59,153 nucleotides of DNA from Selenomonadales bacterium UBA7018. Its GTDB lineage: Bacteria > Bacillota > Negativicutes > Selenomonadales > Selenomonadaceae. The notes under the pieces are model-generated. The model was not told the DNA's origin, did no database searches, and saw nothing but the letters and a program-made list of their open reading frames with translations. The stretch is taken from NCBI GenBank assembly GCA_002448305.1, contig DJWY01000034.1, positions 1 to 59,153 on the forward strand, given 5' to 3'. Positions 41,649-50,935 of this stretch are shown piece after piece; position 1 is the first letter of the stretch, and each line of letters begins with the position of its first letter. Made by a program: the position numbers and the translations under genes.

Positions 41649-43010
41649 ATGAATTTAGAAACATTAATATTAGCGGCGGGCAAGGGTACGCGCATGAAAA
41701 GCAAATTGCCCAAAGTCCTGCATAAAGTTTGCGGAAAACCTATGCTCCAATATGTTATAGAGGCGGCGAAAAGAACCGGTTCAAAGCGCGAAGTTGTAGT
41801 AATCGGTTCGGGCGCGGAACTCGTTGAGAAAACTTTTTCGGGTGTCGTTGAATTCGCAGTGCAGGAAGAACAGCTCGGCACAGGTCATGCAGTACTTTCA
41901 GCGAAGAAAAATTTTGCAGAATCGAAAGGCACGCTTTTAATTTTGTGTGGCGATACCCCGCTTTTGACAAGTAAACTGCTGAAAGATTTTACTGCCGCTC
42001 ACGAAAAATCCAACTGCGCGGCGACCGTTTTAACAGCCGATATGCCTGACGCGACAGGTTACGGCAGAGTTCTTCACGAAAATAACGGCACGTTTAAAAA
42101 AATCGTCGAGGAAAAAGACGCAAACGACGAACAGAAAAAAATCCGCGAAGTTAATTCCGGCGTCTACTGCTTTGACGTTCAAAAACTTTTCGCCGCGCTA
42201 GAGAAAGTCGGTAACAATAACGCTCAAGGTGAATATTATCTGCCCGACGTCTTGCCGATTTTGAAGGCGGAAGGAAATAAAGTCGGCGTCTTCAAAGCTG
42301 AATATTGCATTGAAACTATCGGGATAAATACGCGCAGTCAGCTTGCCGCCGCTGATAAAGCTATTCGCATGAGAAAAGAACAAGCTCTTATGGAAGCGGG
42401 CATTACGATTATCGACCCGAATACAACTTTCATTGAAGACACTGTTAAAATCGGGCAAGATACGATTATTCGCCCCAATACCTACATTGAAGGCAATACC
42501 GTTATTGGCGAAGATTGCGAGATTGGTCCCAACGTCCGCCTAACTGATATGAAGGTCGGCAACAAAGTCAAAGTTCAATTCAGCTATTGCCACGAAGCCG
42601 AAATTCTTGACGGCGTCACGCTTGGTCCTTACGTCCATATTCGACCAGGTACAACGATTGGACAGAACGTTAAAATTGGCAATTTCGTCGAGATTAAAAA
42701 TTCCAACATTGGCGAAGGTTCCAAACTCCCACACTTGCAATATATCGGCGATACGGACGTTGGCTCAAATGTCAATGTTGGTTGCGGAACTGTCACTTGC
42801 AATTACGACGGCAAAAAGAAATATCGCACGACGATTGGCGATAATGCCTTTATCGGTTGCAATACGAATTTAGTTGCGCCGGTCAAGGTTGAGGACGGCG
42901 CGTACATTGCGGCAGGCTCGACGATTACTAAGGACGTTCCGAAAGATAATCTTGCCGTAGCGCGTTCGCGTCAAGTCAATATCGCAGTCTGGGACGACAA
43001 GCGCAAATAG
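41649..43010 (+). CDS. glmU: Bifunctional GlmU: N-acetylglucosamine-1-phosphate uridyltransferase / glucosamine-1-phosphate acetyltransferase
   Basis: A 453-residue cytoplasmic enzyme making UDP-GlcNAc for peptidoglycan and lipopolysaccharide. The N-terminal Rossmann-like pyrophosphorylase has LAAGKGTRMKSKLPKVLH and CGDTPLLT. From about residue 250 a left-handed beta-helix of hexapeptide repeats follows (YVHIRPGTTIGQNVKIGNFV) with the acetyltransferase active-site region NVGCGTVTCNYDGKKK. Length and domain order are those of a complete GlmU. The ribosome binding site is AAAGGAGG. The DUF1919 gene follows at 21 bp and prs at a further 30 bp. Confidence 0.97.
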   Translation: MNLETLILAAGKGTRMKSKLPKVLHKVCGKPMLQYVIEAAKRTGSKREVVVIGSGAELVEKTFSGVVEFAVQEEQLGTGHAVLSAKKNFAESKGTLLILCGDTPLLTSKLLKDFTAAHEKSNCAATVLTADMPDATGYGRVLHENNGTFKKIVEEKDANDEQKKIREVNSGVYCFDVQKLFAALEKVGNNNAQGEYYLPDVLPILKAEGNKVGVFKAEYCIETIGINTRSQLAAADKAIRMRKEQALMEAGITIIDPNTTFIEDTVKIGQDTIIRPNTYIEGNTVIGEDCEIGPNVRLTDMKVGNKVKVQFSYCHEAEILDGVTLGPYVHIRPGTTIGQNVKIGNFVEIKNSNIGEGSKLPHLQYIGDTDVGSNVNVGCGTVTCNYDGKKKYRTTIGDNAFIGCNTNLVAPVKVEDGAYIAAGSTITKDVPKDNLAVARSRQVNIAVWDDKRK

Positions 43011-43031
43011 TTTAAGGAGGAAAAATTTTCT

Positions 43032-43934
43032 ATGAACGTAGTAATTTGGGTGCAGTATGATACAGTCGCGACGCAAGCCAAAGCTAAGGGACAAAGTTTA
43101 TTGAAACCGGCATTTGCGGCACTCGATAAGCCTAAGGGTTCGCTTAATCTTGTCGGCGTCGTTGAATCAGTTCCAATGCCGATTAACAAAATTCCCAATG
43201 TCATTGATAAAAAAGAGTTGGCAAGCGTCGATTGCGATTTAGTTTTAGTGACAGGGCATGATGTTGACCTTAATTCAGTTTTGGTGGAGGCAAAAGCTCT
43301 CGGCGTCGACACTGATAAATTTGTCCTCGACCGCACAGTTTTAATGCCTGGCTTTACGCTTGAGAAGTATAAGGAATTGAAACGCGCTAATCTGTCGATT
43401 TTGTCAATGGGTTGGTGGGCTGGCATTGCTTATCATAAACTCGGACTGCCGGAACTTTCGCCGACTGTAGGCATGTACACCAGCGAAGAAAATTTTATTA
43501 ACTTCCTGCCGGAGGCGCGTTGGCATATCAAAAAGGATTTGCACTTTGAGCGCACGGAATATAATTACGATTTGGGCATTAACTACCCGATTTTCTGGCT
43601 TGACGGCACGCAATGGTTTATGAACGGCTACACCAGCGACGCCGAAGCTTTGGAGCTTTGGAACGAACGCAAAGATAAAATTAATTGGTCTAACGTCCTT
43701 GTCACAATGCACACGTCAAGCCCCGCCGTTTTGGAACGCTTTGATTGCTTGCCCTATGCTAAGAAGGCTTGCTTTGTACCTTTCGAGACGGAGCTTGAAT
43801 CGGGCTTTTATATCAATCCTGCTTATTGCGGCGGAAATCTTTTGCACGCGGCGGAAGGAATTATCACTGGCGAAGTCGTCGCCTATGACGTTTGGGACTT
43901 GTTGCTTTACGGCAAGAAAACGCCGATTAAATAG
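43032..43934 (+). CDS. DUF1919-family protein with Rossmann-like N-terminal domain
   Basis: A 300-residue protein. Residues about 1-115 look like a nucleotide-binding alpha/beta half: NLVGVVES, then a DLVLVTGHD strand and turn, and VDTDKFVLDRTVLMPGF. Residues about 118-250 match DUF1919, a family found with exopolysaccharide genes: ILSMGWWAGIAYHKLGLPEL, SPTVGMYTSEENF, the NERKDKINWSNVLVTMH segment. Its position between glmU and prs, which supply UDP-GlcNAc and PRPP, fits a role in glycan synthesis, but no activity is known to me. Confidence 0.7.
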   Translation: MNVVIWVQYDTVATQAKAKGQSLLKPAFAALDKPKGSLNLVGVVESVPMPINKIPNVIDKKELASVDCDLVLVTGHDVDLNSVLVEAKALGVDTDKFVLDRTVLMPGFTLEKYKELKRANLSILSMGWWAGIAYHKLGLPELSPTVGMYTSEENFINFLPEARWHIKKDLHFERTEYNYDLGINYPIFWLDGTQWFMNGYTSDAEALELWNERKDKINWSNVLVTMHTSSPAVLERFDCLPYAKKACFVPFETELESGFYINPAYCGGNLLHAAEGIITGEVVAYDVWDLLLYGKKTPIK

Positions 43935-43964
43935 AGCAAAAATTTTTTAGGGGAGCTGTTGAAA

Positions 43965-44921
43965 GTGAGCATTAACGGCAACACGAGTAACCTCTGCTTG
44001 ATGACGGGAAATGCTAATCCCGAATTAGCTAAGAAAATCGCTGACCATGTCGGCGTTGAATTGGTCGATACTTTCGTTGGGCGATTCAACAACGGCGAGA
44101 CGCAAGTCATGATTAACAGGAGCATTCGCGGCAAAGATATTTTTATTGTCAATCCGACTTCGCAACCTGTCAACGATAACTTAATGGACTTGCTGATTAT
44201 GACGGACGCTTGCAAAAGGGCTTCGGCGCATTCAATTACGGCGGTCGTGCCCTATTACGCCTACGCCCGTCAAGATAGGAAAACTCGCGGGCGCGAACCC
44301 ATTTCAGCTAAACTCGTTGCGAATTTAATCGTTGCGGCAGGGATAACAAGAGTTTTAACTGTCGACCTGCACGCGGGGCAGATTCAAGGCTTTTTCGATA
44401 TTCCCGTTGACCACCTTAGAGCGGCTCCCATTCTCGCCGCGTATTTCAACGAGCAAAATTTCGGCGATGATTTAGTCGTCGTCTCGCCCGACTTAGGCGG
44501 CGTCACTCGCGCAAGGAAATTGGCGGATTACGTCAAAGCCCCTATCGCGATTATCGAAAAGCGGCGTCCGCGTCCAGGTGAAGCCGAAGTTATGAGCATT
44601 ATCGGCGACGTTCAAGGCAAAGTCGCGCTTATGGTTGATGACATTGTTGACACGGCGGGCAGTCTCTGCGAAGGCGCGAAGGCTCTTAAGAGACTCGGCG
44701 CAAAGAAAGTTATCGCCGCTTGCACGCACGCTGTCTTGAGTAAAAACGCTGTTGAGAAAATCAACAACTCCGATATTGAACAGCTCATTATAACTGATAC
44801 AATTCCTTTGCCGCCCGAAAAGCAATCGCCTAAAATTACCGTGCTCAGTATGGCGCAGGCTATCGGCGACGTTATCTTAAGCATTCAATCGCACCGTTCA
44901 GTTAGTTTGCTCTTTAAGTAA
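43965..44921 (+). CDS. prs: Ribose-phosphate pyrophosphokinase
   Basis: A 318-residue class I PRPP synthetase: ribose-5-phosphate + ATP to PRPP + AMP, feeding purine, pyrimidine, His, Trp and NAD synthesis. Motifs: the NGETQVMINRSIRGKD region, YYAYARQDRKTRGREPISAK, the metal/ATP site DLHAGQIQGFFDIPVDHL, and the PRPP loop ALMVDDIVDTAGSL. I chose the GTG at 43965 because AGGGGAG lies 9 bp before it; a TTG at 43959 is too close. It is the last gene of the glmU unit, followed by a weak terminator. Confidence 0.95.
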   Translation: MSINGNTSNLCLMTGNANPELAKKIADHVGVELVDTFVGRFNNGETQVMINRSIRGKDIFIVNPTSQPVNDNLMDLLIMTDACKRASAHSITAVVPYYAYARQDRKTRGREPISAKLVANLIVAAGITRVLTVDLHAGQIQGFFDIPVDHLRAAPILAAYFNEQNFGDDLVVVSPDLGGVTRARKLADYVKAPIAIIEKRRPRPGEAEVMSIIGDVQGKVALMVDDIVDTAGSLCEGAKALKRLGAKKVIAACTHAVLSKNAVEKINNSDIEQLIITDTIPLPPEKQSPKITVLSMAQAIGDVILSIQSHRSVSLLFK

Positions 44922-44976
44922 AGCTTTGAGGTTTGAGCTTTAAGCTTTAAGCTTACACCTTTAAGCTAATCTTCCA

Positions 44977-45005
44977 GGCGGTGAGCAATCGCCGCTAATT
45001 TTTTT
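44977..45005 (+). terminator. Probable terminator after prs
   Basis: GGCGGT (44977-44982) pairs with ATCGCC (44988-44993), including one G-T pair, followed by T7 at 44999-45005. The preceding bases 44930-44966 hold a short tandem repeat of TTTAAGC. Confidence 0.5.
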
Positions 45006-45018
45006 GGAGGTAATAATT

Positions 45019-46920
45019 ATGCCTGTTGAAAAGTTGCAGTTCCAAGCCGAAACAAAACGTCTGCTTGACCTTGTCGTCAATTCCATTTACACCAACAAGG
45101 AAATTTTTCTGCGCGAGTTAATCTCCAACGCAAGCGACGCCCTTGACAAACTCCGCATTGAATCCTTAACTAACAATGAACTTGCCGACGACTTCGAGCC
45201 GGAAATTTTCGTTCTTCCCGACGCCAATACCAAAACCATTACGATTTCCGATAACGGCATTGGCATGACACGCGACGAAGTCATTAACAATATCGGCACT
45301 ATCGCCAAATCCGGCACCAAAGATTTTCTTGATAAAATTCGCGAATCTTCCAATGCTGCCGCGCAGGAACTTATAGGTCAATTCGGCGTAGGCTTTTATT
45401 CCGCTTTCATTGTCGCCGATAAAGTCGAACTCATCACGCGCAAAGCCGGAACTGATTCCGCTGTCAAATGGACTTCCGACGGCACGGGCGAATACGAAAT
45501 CGAAGACGCTCAAAAAGATAATCAAGGCACTATAATCGTCCTGCACCTTAAGAAAGAATTTTGCGGCGACGACGAATACAATTTCACCGACGTTTACGAA
45601 CTTGAACGACTGATTAAAAAGTATTCGGACTTCGTGCGCTATCCAATCAAGATGAATTTTGAAGTTAAGGACAAGCCCGAAGATGAACCGTCAATCGAAG
45701 TTCGCACCGTCAATTCTATGAAGCCCCTTTGGACGCGCAATAAGTCCGAAATTACCCGCGAAGAATACGACGAATTTTTCAAACAGCAACTACACGAGTG
45801 GGAAGCCCCGTTGGAAATTTTCCACGTCAAAGCAGAAGGCACCGTAGAATATACCGCGCTCCTTTGCATTCCTAAACGCGCCGCGCAAAATCTTTACTAC
45901 TCCGACTACGAAGCGGGCTTGCAACTGTATTCGCGTCACGTCTTCATTATGGACAAATGCAAAGATTTCTTGCCGGATTGGTTGCGCTTCATGAAAGGCT
46001 TAGTTGATTCGCCCGATTTGCCGCTTAACATCTCCCGCGAAATCCTTCAGCAAAGCGTTGGCGTTAAAGTTATCGGCAAGGCATTGGAAAAAAATATCCT
46101 CAAGCAACTTTCTAAAATGCTCAAGGACGACCGCGACAAATATCAAGAGTTCTGGACGCAATTTGGCAAGTCAATTAAAATCGGCGTCTATAACAGCATG
46201 TTCGATACCAAAGCTAAAGACGCGCTGAAAGATTTGCTCCTTTTCCAAACGTCGAAGGAAGGAAAATTTTCTACGCTTGCCGAGTACGTCGAACGCATGC
46301 CCGATTTCCAGAAACAAATTTACATTGCGGCGGGCAAAGACGCGGCGGCGATTGAAGCTCTTCCGCAAATGGAACTTATTCGCGAGCGCGGGCTTGAGGT
46401 AATTTATCTGACTGACCCTGTCGACGAGTTCACGATTGAAACTCTGCATGAATACGCCGAAAAACATTTCCAGTCGATAACCAAAGAAAATTTCGAGCTT
46501 GATGACGCCGAGTCGCAGAAAGTCAAAGCCGAAGTCGAAGAGATTGCCAAAACACAAGGCGATTTGCTCAAGGACGTTAAGGAAGCTATCGGCGACGCCG
46601 TTAAAGAAGTTCGTTTGACTTCGCGGCTTAAATCTGGCGCAGTCTGCTTGGTGACCGGTGCCGATTCTCCTTCGCTAACTATGGAGAAAACTTTCGCCGC
46701 TATGAATAACCCACTTTTCAAGGCGACGCAAATTTTAGAACTCAATCCCAATCACGCAGTCTTCCATAAGTTGGAGAACCTTCACGCGCAGGGCAAAGAT
46801 TCTTCCGAATTCAAGGACTTGTGCACGACGCTTTATTCCCTCGCGCTTTTGATTGAAGGCATTATGCCCAACAACCCCGCTGACCTCGCTAACAAAATCA
46901 CCGACCTTTTGACCAGATAA
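45019..46920 (+). CDS. htpG: Hsp90-family chaperone HtpG
   Basis: A 633-residue ATP-dependent cytoplasmic chaperone. The N-terminal GHKL ATPase has LRELISNASDALDKL (catalytic Glu and Mg-binding Asn), DNGIGMT and GQFGVGFYSAF. The middle domain has TLWTRNKSEI-like and RQILQQS-like segments. The dimerisation domain follows after about residue 500. Length is typical of bacterial HtpG. The start is the ATG at 45019 with GGAGG 8 bp before it. It is monocistronic, with a strong terminator. Confidence 0.96.
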   Translation: MPVEKLQFQAETKRLLDLVVNSIYTNKEIFLRELISNASDALDKLRIESLTNNELADDFEPEIFVLPDANTKTITISDNGIGMTRDEVINNIGTIAKSGTKDFLDKIRESSNAAAQELIGQFGVGFYSAFIVADKVELITRKAGTDSAVKWTSDGTGEYEIEDAQKDNQGTIIVLHLKKEFCGDDEYNFTDVYELERLIKKYSDFVRYPIKMNFEVKDKPEDEPSIEVRTVNSMKPLWTRNKSEITREEYDEFFKQQLHEWEAPLEIFHVKAEGTVEYTALLCIPKRAAQNLYYSDYEAGLQLYSRHVFIMDKCKDFLPDWLRFMKGLVDSPDLPLNISREILQQSVGVKVIGKALEKNILKQLSKMLKDDRDKYQEFWTQFGKSIKIGVYNSMFDTKAKDALKDLLLFQTSKEGKFSTLAEYVERMPDFQKQIYIAAGKDAAAIEALPQMELIRERGLEVIYLTDPVDEFTIETLHEYAEKHFQSITKENFELDDAESQKVKAEVEEIAKTQGDLLKDVKEAIGDAVKEVRLTSRLKSGAVCLVTGADSPSLTMEKTFAAMNNPLFKATQILELNPNHAVFHKLENLHAQGKDSSEFKDLCTTLYSLALLIEGIMPNNPADLANKITDLLTR

Positions 46921-46953
46921 CACGGCGTAAATATTTTTAAAACTTGTACAAAA

Positions 46954-46994
46954 AACACCTTCCAATTATAATGCGGTTGGAGGGTGTTTTCTTT
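46954..46994 (+). terminator. Terminator of htpG
   Basis: A 12-bp stem AACACCTTCCAA (46954-46965) with TTGGAGGGTGTT (46977-46988), one G-T pair, followed by a T-rich tail. Confidence 0.85.
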
Positions 46995-47030
46995 ATTCTG
47001 TCATAATCACTTTGAAAGGAGCTTTTCGCC

Positions 47031-49718
47031 ATGAATGTAAAAAATTTCGTCAAGCACTGGTCGAATCGCGGCTACGAAAAGGGCGAAGCGCAACCCTTTT
47101 GGCTATCTTTACTTCGCGACGTGTTCGACATCGCCGAGCCGGAAAATTTTATCAGCTTTGAAGTTCCTATCCCGCACGGCTTCATTGACGGCTTGATTGA
47201 TTCAACCAAAGTTCTAATCGAGCAGAAAAGCTCCTCCGTTAATCTCGACGATGTAGAAATTTTTCAGCAGGCAAAACGCTATAACGATGCTTTGAACTTT
47301 TCGCGAAAGGCGCGCTGGATTATCACTTGCAATTTCCGAGAATTCCGCGTATTCGATATGGATAAAAAATTTCCCGAACGCGAACCGCTCAAAATCTCTC
47401 TCTTTGAACTGCCTAAAAAATTTGCCGCGCTTAATTTCCTTGCCGAACCGCAGGACAAAATTTCCTACGAACGCGAACTTTCAATTCAGGCTAGCGCAAT
47501 CGTCGCCAAAATTTATAACGGACTCCGCGCCGAAATTAAAATCCAAACGCCAAATGCCCTTTCCGACCTCAATAAACTTTGCGTCCGCTTAGTTTTCTGC
47601 CTTTACGCCGAAAGCATCGACATTTTCGGCAAGCACAAAATTTTTCGCGACTATATGCGCGGCGCAAGGAATATTCGTCAAGATTTAATCGAATTGTTCA
47701 AAGTCCTCGACACGCCGCCCGATAAGCGTAGCCCTTATCTTGATGACACCTTGAAAAAATTTCCTTACGTCGACGGCGGGCTTTTCTCTGGCGAAATCGA
47801 CTTCCCGAACTTCACGCCCGAAATTAAAAAGCTCCTGCTCGACGAGGCAAGCAGTAAGTTTAAATGGGAAGATATTTCGCCCACCATTTTCGGCACGGTC
47901 TTTGAATCCACTCTTGGCGACGACGTGCGCCGCGCCGGAGGCATGCACTACACCAGCATTGAAAATATCCACAAAGTTATCGACCCGCTTTTTATGGACG
48001 AATTGCGCACAGAATTTGAATCTATCAAAAAATCTGCGCGGAATCGCAAGGAAAATCTTCGTGCGTTGCAAAATAAAATCGCCGCGCTAAAATTTTTAGA
48101 CCCCGCTTGCGGCTCCGGTAATTTTCTGACCGAAACTTATATTCAACTGCGCCGACTCGAAAACGAAATTCTAAAAGAATTGCTCGGTAGTCAGATTACG
48201 CTCGGCGAACTCGACGACCCGATAAAAGTTTCCATTCAAAATTTTTACGGCATCGAGATAAATAATTTCGCCGTGACGGTCGCGCAAACCGCCCTTTGGA
48301 TTGCCGAACTCAAAATGAAACGCGAAACCGAAGAAATTGTTCATAAGAGCTTAGACCTTTTCCCACTCAAAAGTTATCCGAATATCCTGCAGGCGAACGC
48401 CTTGCATGTCAACTGGGCAAAAACCGATTACATTATCAGCAATCCGCCTTTTGTCGGCGCGAGCATGATGGACGCCGCGCAGAAATCCGACGCCGTTAAA
48501 ATTTTCGGCAAGATTAAACTTTCTAACAGCATTGATTACGTCGGCGCGTGGTATCATAAAGCCGCAAAACTTATGCAAGGCACAAACATTAAAGCCGCGT
48601 TCGTCTCCACAAACTCAATCACGCAGGGCGAACAGGTCGCGCCTCTCTGGAAAAAACTTTTCGATACTTACGGCATGCAAATTATTTTCGGACGACGTAC
48701 CTTCAAATGGGACAGCGAATCCTTTAAAAAGGCGGCTATTCATTGCGTGGTTGTCGGTATGGCTGATAAAAATCTTTCCGTCGACAAGAAAATTTTTGAC
48801 GGCGAAGAAATTTCCCACGCTCAAAATATCAATCCGTATCTCGTCGACGCTCCAACAATTTTTATCGAAAGCCGCGCTAAACATTATCAAGACTTCGTTC
48901 CGAAAATTATTTGGGGCAGTCAACCCATTGACGGCGGCAATTTAATTTTAACAGTGGACGAACGCAAAAAAATTTTAAAACAAGAATCCGCGCTGGAAAA
49001 ATTTATTCGTCAGTACATGGGCGCAGATGAATTTATCAATGGCAAGATTAGATATTGTTTATGGCTTATAAACGCGACGCCCAATGAAATTCGCAAAAGC
49101 AAAGAAATTTATCGACGTGTTGAAGCCGTTAAAAATTTTCGTTTAGCAAGTAAGAGAGCTGACACTAGAAAATTAGCCGAAACGCCAACAATTTTTGCTT
49201 ATATTGCGCAACCGACGAACGATTATATTTTAATTCCGCAAGTTTCGTCCGAAAAACGCAGATATATTCCGATTGGTTTTATGTCGTCTGAAATTATCGC
49301 AAGCAATTTAGTTTCAATCATTCCCGCCGCGCAGATTTATCATTTCGGGATATTAACAAGCTCAATACATATGGCGTGGATGAGAGCGGTTGCGGGACGT
49401 TTGGAAATGCGCTATCGTTATTCGGGAAGCGTGGTATATAATAATTTTGTGTGGTGCGAGCCGAGCGCGGAGCAAAAGGAAATGATTGAGCAGACCGCGC
49501 AGGATATTTTAGACATTCGCGCGCGCTATCCGCAGTCCACGCTTGCCGACCTCTACGACGAACTGACAATGCCGAAGGATTTACGCGACGCGCACAAAAA
49601 AAACGACCGCGCAGTTGCCGCCGCCTATGGCTTTGAAAATCTTTTGGACAATGAGCCGGCGATAGTTGCCGAGCTGTTCAAGCTGTATGAAAATCTTAGC
49701 GAAAAAGATAAGAACTAA
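47031..49718 (+). CDS. MmeI-like type IIL restriction-modification enzyme
   Basis: An 895-residue single-chain enzyme that would both cut and methylate DNA. The N-terminal nuclease domain has GFIDGLIDSTKVLIEQKS (an acidic residue, then E64-x-K66). A helical linker leads to the methyltransferase with SAM motif I DPACGSGNFL (D357) and catalytic NPPF (N471). Residues about 620-830 are the target-recognition domain and the tail is helical. A NPPF/Y motif indicates adenine-N6 methylation. The order nuclease, helical, methyltransferase, specificity and C-terminal domain is that of the MmeI family. No partner R, M or S gene is nearby. The recognition sequence cannot be read. The gene is flanked by terminators on both sides and so stands alone. 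Confidence 0.88.
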   Translation: MNVKNFVKHWSNRGYEKGEAQPFWLSLLRDVFDIAEPENFISFEVPIPHGFIDGLIDSTKVLIEQKSSSVNLDDVEIFQQAKRYNDALNFSRKARWIITCNFREFRVFDMDKKFPEREPLKISLFELPKKFAALNFLAEPQDKISYERELSIQASAIVAKIYNGLRAEIKIQTPNALSDLNKLCVRLVFCLYAESIDIFGKHKIFRDYMRGARNIRQDLIELFKVLDTPPDKRSPYLDDTLKKFPYVDGGLFSGEIDFPNFTPEIKKLLLDEASSKFKWEDISPTIFGTVFESTLGDDVRRAGGMHYTSIENIHKVIDPLFMDELRTEFESIKKSARNRKENLRALQNKIAALKFLDPACGSGNFLTETYIQLRRLENEILKELLGSQITLGELDDPIKVSIQNFYGIEINNFAVTVAQTALWIAELKMKRETEEIVHKSLDLFPLKSYPNILQANALHVNWAKTDYIISNPPFVGASMMDAAQKSDAVKIFGKIKLSNSIDYVGAWYHKAAKLMQGTNIKAAFVSTNSITQGEQVAPLWKKLFDTYGMQIIFGRRTFKWDSESFKKAAIHCVVVGMADKNLSVDKKIFDGEEISHAQNINPYLVDAPTIFIESRAKHYQDFVPKIIWGSQPIDGGNLILTVDERKKILKQESALEKFIRQYMGADEFINGKIRYCLWLINATPNEIRKSKEIYRRVEAVKNFRLASKRADTRKLAETPTIFAYIAQPTNDYILIPQVSSEKRRYIPIGFMSSEIIASNLVSIIPAAQIYHFGILTSSIHMAWMRAVAGRLEMRYRYSGSVVYNNFVWCEPSAEQKEMIEQTAQDILDIRARYPQSTLADLYDELTMPKDLRDAHKKNDRAVAAAYGFENLLDNEPAIVAELFKLYENLSEKDKN

Positions 49719-49728
49719 ATTTGGCGAT

Positions 49729-49759
49729 AATCCCTCCGCAAGTTGCGGGGATTTTTTTT
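49729..49759 (+). terminator. Terminator of the MmeI-like gene
   Basis: AATCC...CCGCAA pairs with TTGCGG...GGATT with a two-base bulge, followed by a T8 run. Confidence 0.8.
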
Positions 49760-49785
49760 ATTGTGAAAAAATTTTCTGCAAACTG

Positions 49786-49815
49786 TTGACAGATTGATAT
49801 TGTTAATGATACTAT
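49786..49815 (+). promoter_or_regulatory. Promoter of the TRAP operon
   Basis: TTGACA (49786-49791), 18-bp spacer, TACTAT (49810-49815), upstream of the transporter genes. Confidence 0.65.
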
Positions 49816-49829
49816 ACGCGCAACTTAAT

Positions 49830-49844
49830 CAACATCCTATGTTG
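49830..49844. promoter_or_regulatory. Palindrome downstream of the TRAP promoter, possible operator
   Basis: CAACAT-CCT-ATGTTG is a perfect 6-3-6 inverted repeat starting 14 bp after the -10 box, within the transcript start region. Its size and place suit a repressor site, for example of a GntR- or LacI-type regulator, none of which is adjacent. Confidence 0.4.
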
Positions 49845-49917
49845 GTTTAGGAAGGCGTAGAGGGTTTATTGAAGGAGGGGAGCTGATTTGAAAATGCCGA
49901 TGTAGAAAAAATTTCTG

Positions 49918-50922
49918 ATGTCGGTTTTGCTCATCTGCAGTTTGCTAGCCTTTAGCGGTTGCGGCGAAGAAGCCGCGAAGGACGAACGCAAAGAGGGCGA
50001 ATATCAGAAAATCAAACTCGTCATGAGCGTCAACGGCACAAATATTGCGACTGATACGAAAGTTGAGATGAAATTTGCCGAGCTTATGGAAAAAGAGAGC
50101 GGCGGGAATATCACAATCGACGTTTTCCCGAATGACCAGCTTGCAGGCGGTAACGCCTCGAAGGGTATCGAAATGATTGCTGACGGCGCAGTTGATTTGG
50201 CGGCGTACGCGGCGGGCGTTATGGCGGTTATGGACGAACATTTACTTATCGCCACAATTCCTTGGACTTTTAACAACTATCAAGAGGCTCGTGAAATTAT
50301 CGACACGACCGGCGGCGAATATTACAAAAAAATTCTCGCTGGTCAAGGTATGACTTTCCTCGCATCCGCGCATAACGGTTTCAGACAAATTACCAACGAC
50401 AAACACCCCGTGTTAAAGCCCGAAGATGTTGTCGGTCTGAAAATCCGCGTGCCCGGCGGCGAGGTTTATTTTAAATTTTGGAGAACGTTTGGAGCTGACC
50501 CCGTAGCAATGAGTTGGTCGGAAGCTTTTACCGCGATTCAGCAAGGTACTATTGACGGGCAGGAAAATGGATTCAGCGTCACCAACTCCGCTAAAGTCAA
50601 CGAAATTCAACAATACATGACGGTTTGGAATTACACTTACGAAAATTATTTGTTCGTCGCGAACACCAAAATTTTCGAGAACCTTGAGCCTAAGACACAA
50701 GAACTTATTCGCGCCAAAGCTAAAGAGGCTTGTGAATGGGGGCGCGACCTTGTCGAGAACGACGAAGAAAATTTGCGCAAGAAGTTTGAACAAGGCGGCA
50801 TGGAAGTTATCGTGCTCAGCCCCGAACAGTTGAAACCTTTCCAGGATAAAGTTCAGGGCGTGCGCCAAGAGCTTATGGAAAAATACGGCGAAGAGGCTTG
50901 CAAAGCCTTCCGCATGAAGTAA
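49918..50922 (+). CDS. dctP: TRAP transporter solute-binding lipoprotein (DctP family), leader interrupted by TAG
   Basis: About 334 residues. It captures an organic or sugar acid outside the membrane for the DctQM permease. MSVLLICSLLAFSGCG is a lipobox-type leader. The DctP core has LKIRVPGGEVY with the substrate-binding Arg and SWSEAFTAIQQGTIDGQENG. The best-spaced start is TTG at 49888 (GGAGGGGAG before it), giving MKMPM, then TAG at 49903, then KKFLM. The TAG stands where the leader needs Lys. If translation begins only at the ATG at 49918, the leader lacks its positive N-region. The gene is otherwise intact. Confidence 0.85.
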   Translation: MSVLLICSLLAFSGCGEEAAKDERKEGEYQKIKLVMSVNGTNIATDTKVEMKFAELMEKESGGNITIDVFPNDQLAGGNASKGIEMIADGAVDLAAYAAGVMAVMDEHLLIATIPWTFNNYQEAREIIDTTGGEYYKKILAGQGMTFLASAHNGFRQITNDKHPVLKPEDVVGLKIRVPGGEVYFKFWRTFGADPVAMSWSEAFTAIQQGTIDGQENGFSVTNSAKVNEIQQYMTVWNYTYENYLFVANTKIFENLEPKTQELIRAKAKEACEWGRDLVENDEENLRKKFEQGGMEVIVLSPEQLKPFQDKVQGVRQELMEKYGEEACKAFRMK

Positions 50923-50935
50923 GGAGGCAGTCGGC

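Noticed and set aside
44930..44966. Tandem TTTAAGC repeats before htpG as a heat-shock operator (CIRCE)
   Set aside because: The sequence does not have the paired TTAGCACTC/GAGTGCTAA halves of CIRCE; it is only a short low-complexity repeat.
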